The notes beneath the pieces are model-generated. The model worked only from the letters and a program-made list of their open reading frames with translations. It was not told the DNA's origin and searched no databases. The position numbers were made by a program, and so were the translations under genes. Below are positions 42,694 to 52,991 of a DNA stretch of 62,195 bases, piece after piece. The stretch comes from Candidatus Fermentithermobacillaceae bacterium (GTDB lineage Bacteria > Bacillota > Sulfobacillia > Fermentithermobacillales > Fermentithermobacillaceae): NCBI GenBank assembly GCA_018052475.1, contig JAGPNG010000010.1, positions 1 through 62,195 of the forward strand, written 5' to 3'. Numbering within the stretch: position 1 is the first letter of the stretch; every line of letters begins with the position of its first letter.

Positions 42694-43545
42694 ATGAGGT
42701 TCGGCGTCCATCTTTCAATCCAAGGCGGGATTTCGAAAATGGCACAGGCTGCCGTCCAACTGGGTTGCGAGACAGTCCAGGTGTTTTCTCGCAGCCCTAG
42801 GGGTGGAAAAGCTAAACCGTTAGATCCAGTTGATATTTCCAAATCTGACGCTTTGCTCAAAGTCAACGACATAAGACCGCTGATCGTCCATGCTCCATAC
42901 TTTGTCAATTTGGCATCAATCGAAAGCAGTAAGCGAGATTATTCAGTGGAAGTTCTTTCTGAAGACCTGCACAGGGCCGAAGTGCTAGGCGCGCGATTTG
43001 TTGTGACTCACATAGGGCATAAGCAGAAAGAAGAAGATGATGAATCCCAGGATGCGCTCGAGAGGGCTCTCGGCTCAATAAGAGAAGTCCTATCTTCATA
43101 CTCAGGTCCGGCTAGACTTGTTTTGGAAAACAGCGCAGGGCAAGGTCAGGAAATCGGGTGTACGTTTGAGGCGTTGGGGTTTCTAGTGAAAAGCCTCCCT
43201 CCGGAGAGGGTTGGTGCATGTTTTGATACATGCCACGCTTTTGCGCGTGGATATGAGCTCTCGGATCCGGCCAAAGTTGAAAGCACACTGCTTTCTTTTG
43301 ATGGTATCGTGGGGTTGGAACGGTTGGATGTCGTTCATTTGAATGACTGCAAACGGGGCTTAGGTTCTCGTGTGGATAGACATTTTCATATTGGACAAGG
43401 CGAGATAGGGTTGGAGGGGTTCAGAGCGGTTATAAACAGCAAACTGTTGCCGCCGGACCTACCTGGCATTATGGAGACTCCTAAGGATAGTGAAGATGCA
43501 GACAAGATTAACCTATCTACAGTGAGAATGTTGCGGGGTTCCTGA
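42694..43545 (+). CDS. nfo: Endonuclease IV (AP endonuclease)
   Basis: Cleaves DNA at abasic sites in base-excision repair. 283 residues, TIM barrel with three zinc ions. Start ATG at 42694 (MRFGVHLSIQGG), five bases after the pnp stop. A longer frame overlapping pnp is an artefact. Motifs: VHAPYFVNLAS, VTHIGHK, LENSAGQG, ACFDTCHAFARGYE, VVHLNDCKRGLGSRVDRHFHIGQGEIG in consecutive parts, and IMETPKD. All metal ligands (His, Glu, Asp) appear present. Probably read through from pnp. Confidence 0.95.
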   Translation: MRFGVHLSIQGGISKMAQAAVQLGCETVQVFSRSPRGGKAKPLDPVDISKSDALLKVNDIRPLIVHAPYFVNLASIESSKRDYSVEVLSEDLHRAEVLGARFVVTHIGHKQKEEDDESQDALERALGSIREVLSSYSGPARLVLENSAGQGQEIGCTFEALGFLVKSLPPERVGACFDTCHAFARGYELSDPAKVESTLLSFDGIVGLERLDVVHLNDCKRGLGSRVDRHFHIGQGEIGLEGFRAVINSKLLPPDLPGIMETPKDSEDADKINLSTVRMLRGS

Positions 43546-43597
43546 TGATGTGGTTACAAGCGATTAAAAGCACATATATATATTTGGTGGGGGAGAC

Positions 43598-45253
43598 ATG
43601 ACAAAAGAAATACGATTAGTGGCATTGGGCGGTCTAGGTGAAATTGGTAAGAACCTTATGCTTCTTGAGTCAGGTAACGACATGGTTGCCATAGACTGCG
43701 GGCTTGCTTTTCCAGGCGATGACATGCCGGGAGTAGATTTTGTAATACCCGACATCTCATATATGCTTGAGCGAAAGGACCGTCTTAGAGGGATAGTACT
43801 TACTCACGGTCACGAGGACCATGTGGGAGCTTTGCCCTTTGTTCTGAGTAAGGTTAATGTGCCTGTATATGGAACGGGCCTTACATTGGGGCTTGCGCGA
43901 AGAAAGATGGATGAGAATTTTGAAGGCGACTTTGATTTCAGGGTTGTTGCCCCGCGGGACTCAGTAAAATTGGGTTCTACGGAAATTGAGTTCTACAGAA
44001 CTACACACTCTGTGTCTGACAGTGTGGGCTTGATCATTCATACGCCATGTGGAACATTGGTTCATACCGGCGATTTCAAACTCGACCAGACTCCTGTAGA
44101 CGGTGATACCGTAGATTACCATAGGCTTGCTGAGGTTGGGGAAGACGGTGTTTTGGCGCTACTATCTGACAGCACACATGCTGACAGGCCAGGTTACACT
44201 TTGTCTGAGCGAGTAGTAGGTGAGAACCTTTCCCAAGTTTTTTACAAGGCAAAGGGAAGAGTCATAGTGACTACTTTTGCCTCTAATATTCCGAGGATAC
44301 AACAGGTCATAGATGCAGCATATAAGCACGGTAGAAAGGTGTGCGTAGTTGGTAGGAGTATGGAAGATGTGGTAGAAGTCGCCATAAGTATGGGCTTTTT
44401 GCAAGTACCTATGGGAACTATGATAGACGTCGATGACGCTGACAGGTATCCTGCATCCCGTATAGTCATCTTGAGCACGGGTAGTCAGGGCGAACCGCTT
44501 TCTGCGCTTTCGCGAATGTCAGTAGGAGAGCATCGAAAAGTTGATATAGTCGAGGGCGACCTTGTTGTAATGGCAGCTTCGCCTGTTCCCGGCAACGAAA
44601 CCACCGTGTCTAGAGTAGTTGATAATCTTTTTAGACGAGGAGCAGATGTTGTTTACACTCCCGAGTCTGGGGTGCACGTTTCCGGACATGCAAGCCAAGA
44701 AGAACTTAAGATAATGTTGAACCTGACCAAGCCGAAGTTTTTTATCCCGGTTCATGGCGAGTATAGGCATTTAGTGATCCATTCTCAGTTGGCCATTGCG
44801 ACCGGCGTGTCTCCTACCAATGTGCTCATTGGCGAAAATGGCACTATCTTCAGACTCACTCCTGACCAGGCGAGTATAGTTGGAACCATTCAGACGAAGG
44901 ACACATTCGTAGACGGATTGGGAGTAGGAGACATAGGCGAGCGAGTCTTGAGACAAAGGCAAACCTTGGGCGAATCAGGAGCTGTCTTCCTAACATGCGC
45001 GATCTCAAAAGAAACCGGTAAGATTCTTAGCACACCCGAGGTCAAAAGCGTAGGGCTTGTTGGACTCGGGTACGCAGATGGGATTATGTCAGAAGTGGCC
45101 AGGAAAGCCGAGCAATATCTGTCTGTTCTGCCGAAAGAGTTGCTTTTAGACAAAGATGCGGTAGAAGATGGTCTTACCTCACTGTTAAAGCGATATTTCA
45201 AGAACGAGCTAGGCAAAAGGCCCTATGTTCTTTGCACAATAACTCTTATGTGA
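43598..45253 (+). CDS. rnj: Ribonuclease J
   Basis: 5'-3' exonuclease and endonuclease of mRNA turnover. 551 residues. Metallo-beta-lactamase motif HGHEDHVG near 74-81, further ligands HTGDFKLD, SDSTHADRPG (beta-CASP start), STGSQGEPLSALSRM, SGHASQEEL and PVHGEYRHL, then the C-terminal domain. GGGGGAG precedes the ATG. Placement downstream of pnp matches rnjB in Bacillus relatives. Confidence 0.95.
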   Translation: MTKEIRLVALGGLGEIGKNLMLLESGNDMVAIDCGLAFPGDDMPGVDFVIPDISYMLERKDRLRGIVLTHGHEDHVGALPFVLSKVNVPVYGTGLTLGLARRKMDENFEGDFDFRVVAPRDSVKLGSTEIEFYRTTHSVSDSVGLIIHTPCGTLVHTGDFKLDQTPVDGDTVDYHRLAEVGEDGVLALLSDSTHADRPGYTLSERVVGENLSQVFYKAKGRVIVTTFASNIPRIQQVIDAAYKHGRKVCVVGRSMEDVVEVAISMGFLQVPMGTMIDVDDADRYPASRIVILSTGSQGEPLSALSRMSVGEHRKVDIVEGDLVVMAASPVPGNETTVSRVVDNLFRRGADVVYTPESGVHVSGHASQEELKIMLNLTKPKFFIPVHGEYRHLVIHSQLAIATGVSPTNVLIGENGTIFRLTPDQASIVGTIQTKDTFVDGLGVGDIGERVLRQRQTLGESGAVFLTCAISKETGKILSTPEVKSVGLVGLGYADGIMSEVARKAEQYLSVLPKELLLDKDAVEDGLTSLLKRYFKNELGKRPYVLCTITLM

Positions 45254-45279
45254 GTGCATTTCTAGGATGGTTTTAAACT

Positions 45280-48200
45280 ATGGGAATACGCTTCATAATC
45301 GGCCCTGCCGGCGCGGGAAAGACAAAATACATAGTCGATTCGGTTTCCGATTGTCTTTTATCTCGCGCCAAGGGAGTTTACTGTCCTCCCCTCCTTGTGA
45401 TCGTTCCAGATCAAGCAACATTCCAACTGGAGAGTTCTATCCTCAAGGATGGTAAGGTGCGAGGTTTCACTGATCTTCACATCCTGGGGTTCAGACGCCT
45501 GGCGCTACAGGTATTGGACGAGGTTGGCGGATATTCACTTCCTTTCATAACCCGAATTGGACGCAGTATGGCTGTTCAGTCGATATTGTGGCAATGCAAG
45601 GACAAACTGATGGTGTATAGCCCTATGACTGACTATCCTGGTTTCAGAGAGACGTTAATTCGTACCTTCTCTGAGTTCAGCGCCTACGGAGTAACTCCCG
45701 ATGATCTTGTCACTGAATTGGGAGAAGATGCCAAGAATGTTCCCTTTCTGTCTGAGAAGTTATCTGACATAAGATTGATCTATAGTGAGTACAGGAAGTT
45801 TGTGGCAAACAAATTTCTGGATCCAGACGATTATCTGCGGCTTGCCACTCCAAGAATTGGAGAATCCGACCTTGTGAAGGGTTCTATCGTGTGGATAGAC
45901 GGGTTTTCCGGGTTCACGCCTGCTGAATATGAGATGATTGGGGAGATCATGCAAACGGCTTCCCAAGTTAATTTGGCTCTTTGTATGGATCGCGAAGAAA
46001 TCCAGCACAAGGCCAAAGAAACGAGCTTATTTCACCCCGTAAGAGAGATCTACGATAAGGTCATGGGACTTTCGGTTGAAAGAGGTATTCGTGTTGAAGG
46101 AACTTTGTTTCTCGGTGAAGATGGGGTCTTGCCTAGGTTCCAGAATGATGACCTTCTGAAAGTTGAGCTAGCTTTTAGGAATAGGGATCGTTCAAGCAGA
46201 CGCTTGGGGGCTTTGTCCCAGAGTCTTGCCGAACGCTCTTCTCAAGCGCATGGAGATGCCGATTCGATGAGCGGTTCCAATGGAGTGTTCGTAGTAACTG
46301 CCGCAAATCCACGCGCAGAAATAGAGTTTGTGGCGAGGGAGATTACTAAACTGGTTCGAGATGAAGGACTTGCATTTAGGGACATAACTGTAGAGATGAG
46401 AGACTTGGGACAGCATAGGGATCTCATCAAAATGGTTTTCAATGATCATGATATCCCGTTCTTTTTGGATGAAAAGAGTTCTTTGTCCCATCACCCTCTG
46501 GCCGAACTTATACGCTCAGCTTTTGACGTAGTTATCTCGGATTTTTCGTTTGATGCAGTATTTCGCTACTTGAAGACGGACCTCGTGCCTTGTGATAGGG
46601 CGTCAATTGATAAACTGGAGAACTTCGTTTTGGCCAGCGGGATCCGTGGAAAAACATGGCTTGATCCAGAACCTTGGCGGTATAGCTGGGGGTTCTTGCC
46701 CAGTTTCAAGGAAGAAGATTTGGAAGTTCATGATGATGACGATCTAGATTCAGTTAGGAAGCAGGCTATGATTGGGTTAGGCGAGTTCTACGCAGAACTT
46801 AAAAATACCCATCCCGCTAAAAATGACAAAGCGGAGATCAATTCCCCGGAGGAAGCGCTTACGGCCAAGAGGATTTCTATGGCAGTTTATGACCTTCTGA
46901 TGAAACTTGATGTTCCCGCAACGCTTGCCAAGTGGCAGGATGAGTGTGAAGCATCTGGTGACCTAATGGCTGCTCTTGAGCACGCCGGTATCTGGGACAA
47001 GACAATTGAGATTTTGGAGCAGGCGGTAGAAATCCTAAAAGACCATCCTTGCGATGTCACGACGTATGCATTGCTTATTGATGCAGGGCTCCAGGACATA
47101 AGGCTGGGGGCCATTCCCCTTTCGCTGGATCAGGTCTTGGTCGGCGGCCTGGAAAGGACCAGACAACCCGAATGTGCGGTTACTTTCCTACTAGGGGCAG
47201 TAGAGGGTGAAATACCAAAGAAACAAGGGGAAGATGGGGTTTTTACTGATAAAGACAGAGAGGCTCTTTGGAAAACAGGGATAAACCTTGAACCGGCATC
47301 GAGGGTAAAGCAATTTCATGAGCAATATCTTGTGTATGTGGCTCTTACTCGACCCGCAAAGAGACTTTACATATCGTATTCCCTTGGAGATCGGGATGGC
47401 AAAGCGCTTTTCCCTTCACCTGTTATAAGGTGGCTTAAAGATACCATTTGCGTTTGTGAGCGTTACGTTTCTTTCGATCCCCCAGGGACTATCGAAGAGG
47501 ATCTTGATTACTTGGTTCCTGCAAGCGTATGGGGGCTCACCGCCCGGCGTATGTCATTAGTTCGCCATGGCAGTGCTCCCGGTCCCGTTTGGCAAGAGGC
47601 ATATAGGTGGATGCTTGAGCCTTCAAGAATGGAAAAGACCAAGAAAATACTGAGTTCTTTAGGCTTTTCGAACGTAGTACCGCCTCTAGAGAGACCTTTG
47701 GCAGAAGAATTGTATGGGAAACCCCTAAGAACTAGCGTATCGAGGTTGGAACGGTTTCAGACTTGCCCGTTCCAGCACTTCGCACGCGACGGCCTGGGCC
47801 TCAAGGAGCGGGAAGTGTTCAGCCTTGATCCCGCTAAAGCGGGCACCTTCTACCATGAGGCGATGAAGGAATTTGCTGCTAGAATCATGTCAGAAAGCGT
47901 TCCAATTGAGAGTCTGGAAGATTCGGACGCTACCCGAATCATGGCAAAGATCGTTGAGGAAATGGTTCCTAAGGTTCAAAATGAACTGTTTCTTAGCTCT
48001 TTCCGCTACAGACATGTTTCCAGATCTCTTTGTTCTACTCTCACAAGATCTGCACACCTCTTTTTGCAACATGCAAAAAGAGGTGACTTCAGGCCAATAG
48101 CGGTTGAGGTTCCGTTTGGACTGGGCGGAGAAATACCGCCTCTTTCACTCAACATTTCAGAAGATGACCAAGTTTTGGTGCGAGGGCTCATCGATAGAAT

Positions 48201-48915
48201 AGATGCTGCTAGGATGGGCGATGATGTCTTTTTGCGAGTTGTAGATTACAAGTCGGGTCGCGATAAACTGGACCTAACCGATGTGTACTACGGGTTGTCT
48301 CTGCAGCTTTTGGTTTACCTGGCTGCTGTCCTATCTCTTTGGGAAAAGATAGTCAACAGCCGGCACTTACTTGGCCTTTGCGATGGAGATGGTCTTGAGA
48401 TTCGTGGATTCTCCAACGATGTTCAGCCCGCAGGCGCCTTGTATATGCCCATTAGGGATCCTTTTATTAGAACTGACGGTCCTCGCGACAGAGAATCTGC
48501 CCTAGAGCAAGTACGAAAGGAACTGAGGATGACGGGCATTGTGATTGACGACTTGAATGTGATTAGACTTATGGACAAGACTACTAGTTTGGGACAGTCA
48601 GATCTGGTTAACGTTCAATTCACCAAGCAGGGCGTGAGCGCTAATTCGCCAGTTGCATCCTATGACCAGATGAGGGCATTGCTCGATTATGTTATGCGTA
48701 AGATCACTGCTATTTCTGAAGAGATAGTCTCAGGCCGGATAGACATTTCCCCATTTTTGAAAAACAAGGTGCGGGGCTGCAAATACTGTCCGTTTGAACC
48801 GTTTTGCGTTTATGATGTTCTCCTTGAGGGGAACGAATACAGAGTGCTAAGGAACATTCCAAAGGACGCGATCTGGGGTTTGATTGAAGACTATGGTAGG
48901 GGAGGGAACGACTAG
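45280..48915 (+). CDS. addB: ATP-dependent nuclease subunit AddB
   Basis: Helicase-nuclease subunit for double-strand-break repair with AddA. 1211 residues. N-terminal Walker A GPAGAGKTKYI at 8-18; degenerate helicase domains; C-terminal RecB nuclease with DYKSG near 990. Fe-S cluster cysteines: TCPFQHF (near 827) and CKYCPFEPFC near the end, spaced like B. subtilis AddB. Ribosome-binding site is weak (GGATGGTTTTAAACT). addA follows immediately at the stop codon. Confidence 0.95.
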   Translation: MGIRFIIGPAGAGKTKYIVDSVSDCLLSRAKGVYCPPLLVIVPDQATFQLESSILKDGKVRGFTDLHILGFRRLALQVLDEVGGYSLPFITRIGRSMAVQSILWQCKDKLMVYSPMTDYPGFRETLIRTFSEFSAYGVTPDDLVTELGEDAKNVPFLSEKLSDIRLIYSEYRKFVANKFLDPDDYLRLATPRIGESDLVKGSIVWIDGFSGFTPAEYEMIGEIMQTASQVNLALCMDREEIQHKAKETSLFHPVREIYDKVMGLSVERGIRVEGTLFLGEDGVLPRFQNDDLLKVELAFRNRDRSSRRLGALSQSLAERSSQAHGDADSMSGSNGVFVVTAANPRAEIEFVAREITKLVRDEGLAFRDITVEMRDLGQHRDLIKMVFNDHDIPFFLDEKSSLSHHPLAELIRSAFDVVISDFSFDAVFRYLKTDLVPCDRASIDKLENFVLASGIRGKTWLDPEPWRYSWGFLPSFKEEDLEVHDDDDLDSVRKQAMIGLGEFYAELKNTHPAKNDKAEINSPEEALTAKRISMAVYDLLMKLDVPATLAKWQDECEASGDLMAALEHAGIWDKTIEILEQAVEILKDHPCDVTTYALLIDAGLQDIRLGAIPLSLDQVLVGGLERTRQPECAVTFLLGAVEGEIPKKQGEDGVFTDKDREALWKTGINLEPASRVKQFHEQYLVYVALTRPAKRLYISYSLGDRDGKALFPSPVIRWLKDTICVCERYVSFDPPGTIEEDLDYLVPASVWGLTARRMSLVRHGSAPGPVWQEAYRWMLEPSRMEKTKKILSSLGFSNVVPPLERPLAEELYGKPLRTSVSRLERFQTCPFQHFARDGLGLKEREVFSLDPAKAGTFYHEAMKEFAARIMSESVPIESLEDSDATRIMAKIVEEMVPKVQNELFLSSFRYRHVSRSLCSTLTRSAHLFLQHAKRGDFRPIAVEVPFGLGGEIPPLSLNISEDDQVLVRGLIDRIDAARMGDDVFLRVVDYKSGRDKLDLTDVYYGLSLQLLVYLAAVLSLWEKIVNSRHLLGLCDGDGLEIRGFSNDVQPAGALYMPIRDPFIRTDGPRDRESALEQVRKELRMTGIVIDDLNVIRLMDKTTSLGQSDLVNVQFTKQGVSANSPVASYDQMRALLDYVMRKITAISEEIVSGRIDISPFLKNKVRGCKYCPFEPFCVYDVLLEGNEYRVLRNIPKDAIWGLIEDYGRGGND

Positions 48916-51900
48916 TTGGTTTCCGGAAATAGAGAATGGACACCGGAGCAGCGTCTTGCTATAGAGGTGAAAAGCAGGAATGTGCTGGTTTCGGCTGCTG
49001 CCGGAACAGGCAAGACGGCTGTTCTCGTTGAAAGGATAATAAGGCAGGTGCTTTCCAAAGACATCTCTTGCGATATTGAGAGGCTTTTGGTGGTCACTTT
49101 CACCGAGAAAGCTGCTCTTGAGGTCAAGGATAGGATCCGAACAGCGTTGCGAGAAGCCAGTGAGTCTGACCCCCTAGATGACCGGGTGCAGAGACAAATA
49201 TCTCTAATGGATCAAGCCCAGATCTCCACAATTCATTCGTTCTGCCTATCTGTGATAAGGAGGTACTTCTACCTTGTGGATTTGGAGCCGGCGTTCCGCG
49301 TTTTAGATTCCCATGAAGCGGAGCTACTGCGTTTGGAGGCCCTGGATGATGTCTTTGAACGGTGGTATCAGGAAGACTCCGGGAAATACGAGACGTTTGT
49401 GAGTTTGGTTGAAATGTATGGCGGTTCGGGAGTTGACGAGGAACTCAAAAACATAGTCCTAAAACTTTACGATTTCGCCAAGACCCAACCATCGGCTCAT
49501 GGCTGGTTGGAAGAAGCATATGATTGGTACGAGAACTTGTCTGGTGAAATCGGACGAGTTCTGGAGGAAGATGAGAAGAGTAGGCTATATCACCTTGATG
49601 GGATCCTCCTTTCGTTGCCGTGGTCCCGGGTACTGATGGATGCATTGGTCTCTGACGTGAACCATGCGGTATCGTACTCACGGGAAGCGGAAAGGATATG
49701 TTGTTTACCTTATGGCCCCCAACACTACCTACCAGTTATAACCGAGGAAGTGTCGAATCTCGAGCGGCTGAGTCAACTCGCAAACGAGGCAAGAACCGTA
49801 CTTACTGGCTTGGAACGAAATCGAGAACGAAGCGAGGAATTTGCTAAGTTTAAGGAGCAAGGAATAGGTATCCTTGGTTCAATTCGTGAAATCATTGCGA
49901 ACTTTAAATTTTCCAGTCTTCCTCCAAAAGAGATTAGTGAAGTCAGCGAGGAACTACGGGAGAAGGCTAAAGATTATAGAAATGCGTGCAAACGCGAATT
50001 CGGGTCCGTCGCTAAGAACGTTCTTATGAGGCCTTCCGGCGAATTGTTGCAAGAAATTGCTGAGCAGGCTCCTTATGTGAGATGCCTCGTTGACTTAGTT
50101 TTAGAACTTGATAAAGAATTTGCAGAAAAGAAGAAGTTGAGGGGCGGGGTGGACTTTTCGGACTTGGAGGTCTACTGCCTTAGTATTTTGAAGCAGGACG
50201 ATCAAAGGCTGGCTCGTGAAATTGGAGAGAACTTTGACTACGTTTTCGTTGACGAATACCAAGATACGAATCCAATACAGGAAGAGATCATATCTCTTGT
50301 GTCACGAGAGAACAACCTTTTCATGGTAGGAGATATAAAGCAGAGCATATATCGTTTTAGACTGGCAGAACCTAGGATATTCTTGGAGAAGTACCGCTCG
50401 TTCCAACCAGTAAGTGAAGACGGCTATGTAGACTCGCGTTCTTGTGGCGCTAGAGTTGATCTCTCTAAGAACTTTAGGAGCAGAAAAGAAGTCATTGATG
50501 CAGTAAACTATGTATTTGAAAATATAATGAAAGAGGAAGTAGCTGAAATTGACTACACCGACGATAGCAGGTTGAATTTGGGCGCCCGATATCCAGATGT
50601 TTCTGAGGATTGTTCCCTCGCCGCTGAGGTTTTGCTAATCGAGAGGCAAAACCGGGATGGCTCTCCGAATGCAGGGGATGGCTCAGATTTGGCCAATACG
50701 ATAAGCGATTTGGACGACACCGTTGAAGAGTACGAGTCGCTAGAAAAAGAGGCCCTTGTTATGGCGTCTAAGATAAATCAATTGGTAGGTCCTCATTCGT
50801 CTTTTTTGGTATGGGATTCTGATCGGAGCCGCTACAGGAATTGCACATACAAGGATATAGCGGTTCTTATGCGCGCCACGAAAGACAGAGCCAATGTCAT
50901 AATGGACATTTTCCAGAAATGCGGTATTCCGGTTTATTCGGAACTGGGAACAGGCTACTTTAGAGCCAGAGAAATAGAAGTGAGTCTATCGATCCTCTCC
51001 GTTATGGATAATCCCAGACAAGACATACCTCTGGCTGCGGTTCTGCGTTCGCCCGTAGTGGGGCTTTCTCCCAGGGATATCGCGATCATAAGGGCACTTG
51101 TCCCCCGTGAGGAGTTGTATGACTCTCTGAAAGACTTTTCAGTCTTATGGCAGGATCCTGAGAACGCCGCTTTTGATCGATGTGTCGGACTAAAAGTTGA
51201 TCGGTCAGAAGTGACCAATCTTAGTAAGACAGTTTCTAAGTTTTTAGACCGAATTGAGTCGTGGCGCACAATGTTTAGAAGGGTTCCGCTTGCCCATGCG
51301 CTATGGACCGTGTTAAAAGAGACGGGATATTATGATTACGCGGGGGGACTTCCGGGAGGATCTCAAAGACAGGCGAATCTGCGAGCCCTTGTAAACCGTG
51401 CTATGGATTTCGATGGCTTCGGCCGTCACGGGCTTTTCCGTTTTCTCAGGTTCATAGAGAGGATACAAGAATCTGAGGGAGATTTAGGTACCGCTAGAGC
51501 ACTGGGCGAAAGCGAAGATGTCGTTCAAGTTCTGTCTGTCCATAGGGCGAAGGGGTTGGAGTTTCCGGTCGTTTTTGTTGCTGATTTGGGCAGGAAATTC
51601 AATATGCAAGATCTCAGATCGGATATCCTTTTTCACAAAGATCTAGGCATTGGCGCGGTGTTTTCTGACCTGGGTTGTAGGATAAAATACCCGACCTTGG
51701 CGTATCAAGCGAACAAGTCCCAAATACTTAAAGACAATTTGGCAGAAGAAATGCGTATTTTGTATGTGGCTATGACAAGAGCCAAAGAGAAATTGTACCT
51801 AGTAGGCTCGGCCAATAACTTGGAGAAAGAGCTCCGCAAATGGCATAAGAAGGATATATCTTCCGCACAGACCTATTTGGATTGGGTCGTTCCTCTCTTA

Positions 51901-52896
51901 CTTGGTAAGGTAGATTCGAGAACTTCGTGGCGAACTTTGGAGATCCCAGAGAATATACCTCTCAGACTAGAACTCTATGGGGTAGAGGGGGGTAGCCGAG
52001 TACCCGAGCCTTCTGCGAGAACTAGCCATGAATCTTCACTCAAATGGAATGACTTAAAGAATCTATCACCTCTCAGTTCTCCGGCAGATGAAGCTGTCTT
52101 TTCTGAGGTGAAGCGTAGGTTGGAGTGGAGTTATGGCTATAAGCCGTTGACTTCGACGCCTGCAAAAATGAGTGTTGGAGAGCTTAAGTCCAGGTTCATT
52201 CTCGATGAAGATGCTATCCGGTTTGTCCCCTCTCCGACCAAACGGCTTGCGTTCACCGGACGCAAAGGGCCTACCGGAGTGGAAAGAGGGGTTGCAATTC
52301 ACGCTCTTCTAGCTAGGATCAACCTAGATCTAATGATGAGCGAAAAGAGTATAAGAGATGAGATCCAAAGACTATCTGATACAGGGTTTCTTGTGAAGGA
52401 GCATATCCTAGATGAGGATGTTTCAATGCTATCGAGGTTTTTCCGATCGCCAACGGGCAGGATGCTTCTAGCATCGCCAGAGCGTGTAAGGCGGGAAGTC
52501 CCTTTTACTATGAGACTTGATGTGGAAATGGTCGAAGACGCGTTTGGGGATGCAGCCAGGGTGGTTCCTCTCTTTGAAGGGGGCGTTCACGGAGAGTCTC
52601 CGGATTCTTCTGATAGAAAGGACTATATTGTGGTGCAAGGTATAATTGACGTTCTCATAGAGAATGGAGGCGGCCTTACGATACTAGACTACAAGACGGA
52701 TTCGATAACCCTAGATGAACTCCCCAGCACGGCAGATATCTATACGCCTCAGATTGCCCTGTATTCTCACGCTGCAGAGGTCATTTTTGCAAGATCCGTT
52801 TTACGGTCGGTGATATGTTTCCTGACCTTGGGGAAAGAGGTTGAGATCGATTGGCGTAACTATCTCAAAGGCATAAGCGGAGTGAGGAAGATCTAG
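48916..52896 (+). CDS. addA: ATP-dependent helicase/nuclease subunit AddA
   Basis: UvrD-like 3'-5' helicase with C-terminal nuclease. 1326 residues. TTG start abuts the addB stop; AGGGGAGGG lies 10 bases upstream. Walker A SAAAGTGKTA near 32-41, VDEYQDTNPIQ (Walker B), GDIKQSIYRFR, VLSVHRAKGLEF, AMTRAKEKLY, and the nuclease motif LDYKTD near 1275. Chi recognition and resection are the expected roles. Full-length. Confidence 0.96.
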   Translation: MVSGNREWTPEQRLAIEVKSRNVLVSAAAGTGKTAVLVERIIRQVLSKDISCDIERLLVVTFTEKAALEVKDRIRTALREASESDPLDDRVQRQISLMDQAQISTIHSFCLSVIRRYFYLVDLEPAFRVLDSHEAELLRLEALDDVFERWYQEDSGKYETFVSLVEMYGGSGVDEELKNIVLKLYDFAKTQPSAHGWLEEAYDWYENLSGEIGRVLEEDEKSRLYHLDGILLSLPWSRVLMDALVSDVNHAVSYSREAERICCLPYGPQHYLPVITEEVSNLERLSQLANEARTVLTGLERNRERSEEFAKFKEQGIGILGSIREIIANFKFSSLPPKEISEVSEELREKAKDYRNACKREFGSVAKNVLMRPSGELLQEIAEQAPYVRCLVDLVLELDKEFAEKKKLRGGVDFSDLEVYCLSILKQDDQRLAREIGENFDYVFVDEYQDTNPIQEEIISLVSRENNLFMVGDIKQSIYRFRLAEPRIFLEKYRSFQPVSEDGYVDSRSCGARVDLSKNFRSRKEVIDAVNYVFENIMKEEVAEIDYTDDSRLNLGARYPDVSEDCSLAAEVLLIERQNRDGSPNAGDGSDLANTISDLDDTVEEYESLEKEALVMASKINQLVGPHSSFLVWDSDRSRYRNCTYKDIAVLMRATKDRANVIMDIFQKCGIPVYSELGTGYFRAREIEVSLSILSVMDNPRQDIPLAAVLRSPVVGLSPRDIAIIRALVPREELYDSLKDFSVLWQDPENAAFDRCVGLKVDRSEVTNLSKTVSKFLDRIESWRTMFRRVPLAHALWTVLKETGYYDYAGGLPGGSQRQANLRALVNRAMDFDGFGRHGLFRFLRFIERIQESEGDLGTARALGESEDVVQVLSVHRAKGLEFPVVFVADLGRKFNMQDLRSDILFHKDLGIGAVFSDLGCRIKYPTLAYQANKSQILKDNLAEEMRILYVAMTRAKEKLYLVGSANNLEKELRKWHKKDISSAQTYLDWVVPLLLGKVDSRTSWRTLEIPENIPLRLELYGVEGGSRVPEPSARTSHESSLKWNDLKNLSPLSSPADEAVFSEVKRRLEWSYGYKPLTSTPAKMSVGELKSRFILDEDAIRFVPSPTKRLAFTGRKGPTGVERGVAIHALLARINLDLMMSEKSIRDEIQRLSDTGFLVKEHILDEDVSMLSRFFRSPTGRMLLASPERVRREVPFTMRLDVEMVEDAFGDAARVVPLFEGGVHGESPDSSDRKDYIVVQGIIDVLIENGGGLTILDYKTDSITLDELPSTADIYTPQIALYSHAAEVIFARSVLRSVICFLTLGKEVEIDWRNYLKGISGVRKI

Positions 52897-52991
52897 CCGG
52901 CGAATGTAAGCGCAGGTCGCATATTTGAATCTTAAAGAGTGTATTGATATGTACATGGACAAGTAAACAAGGGATAAGGAGGTGATCTTGC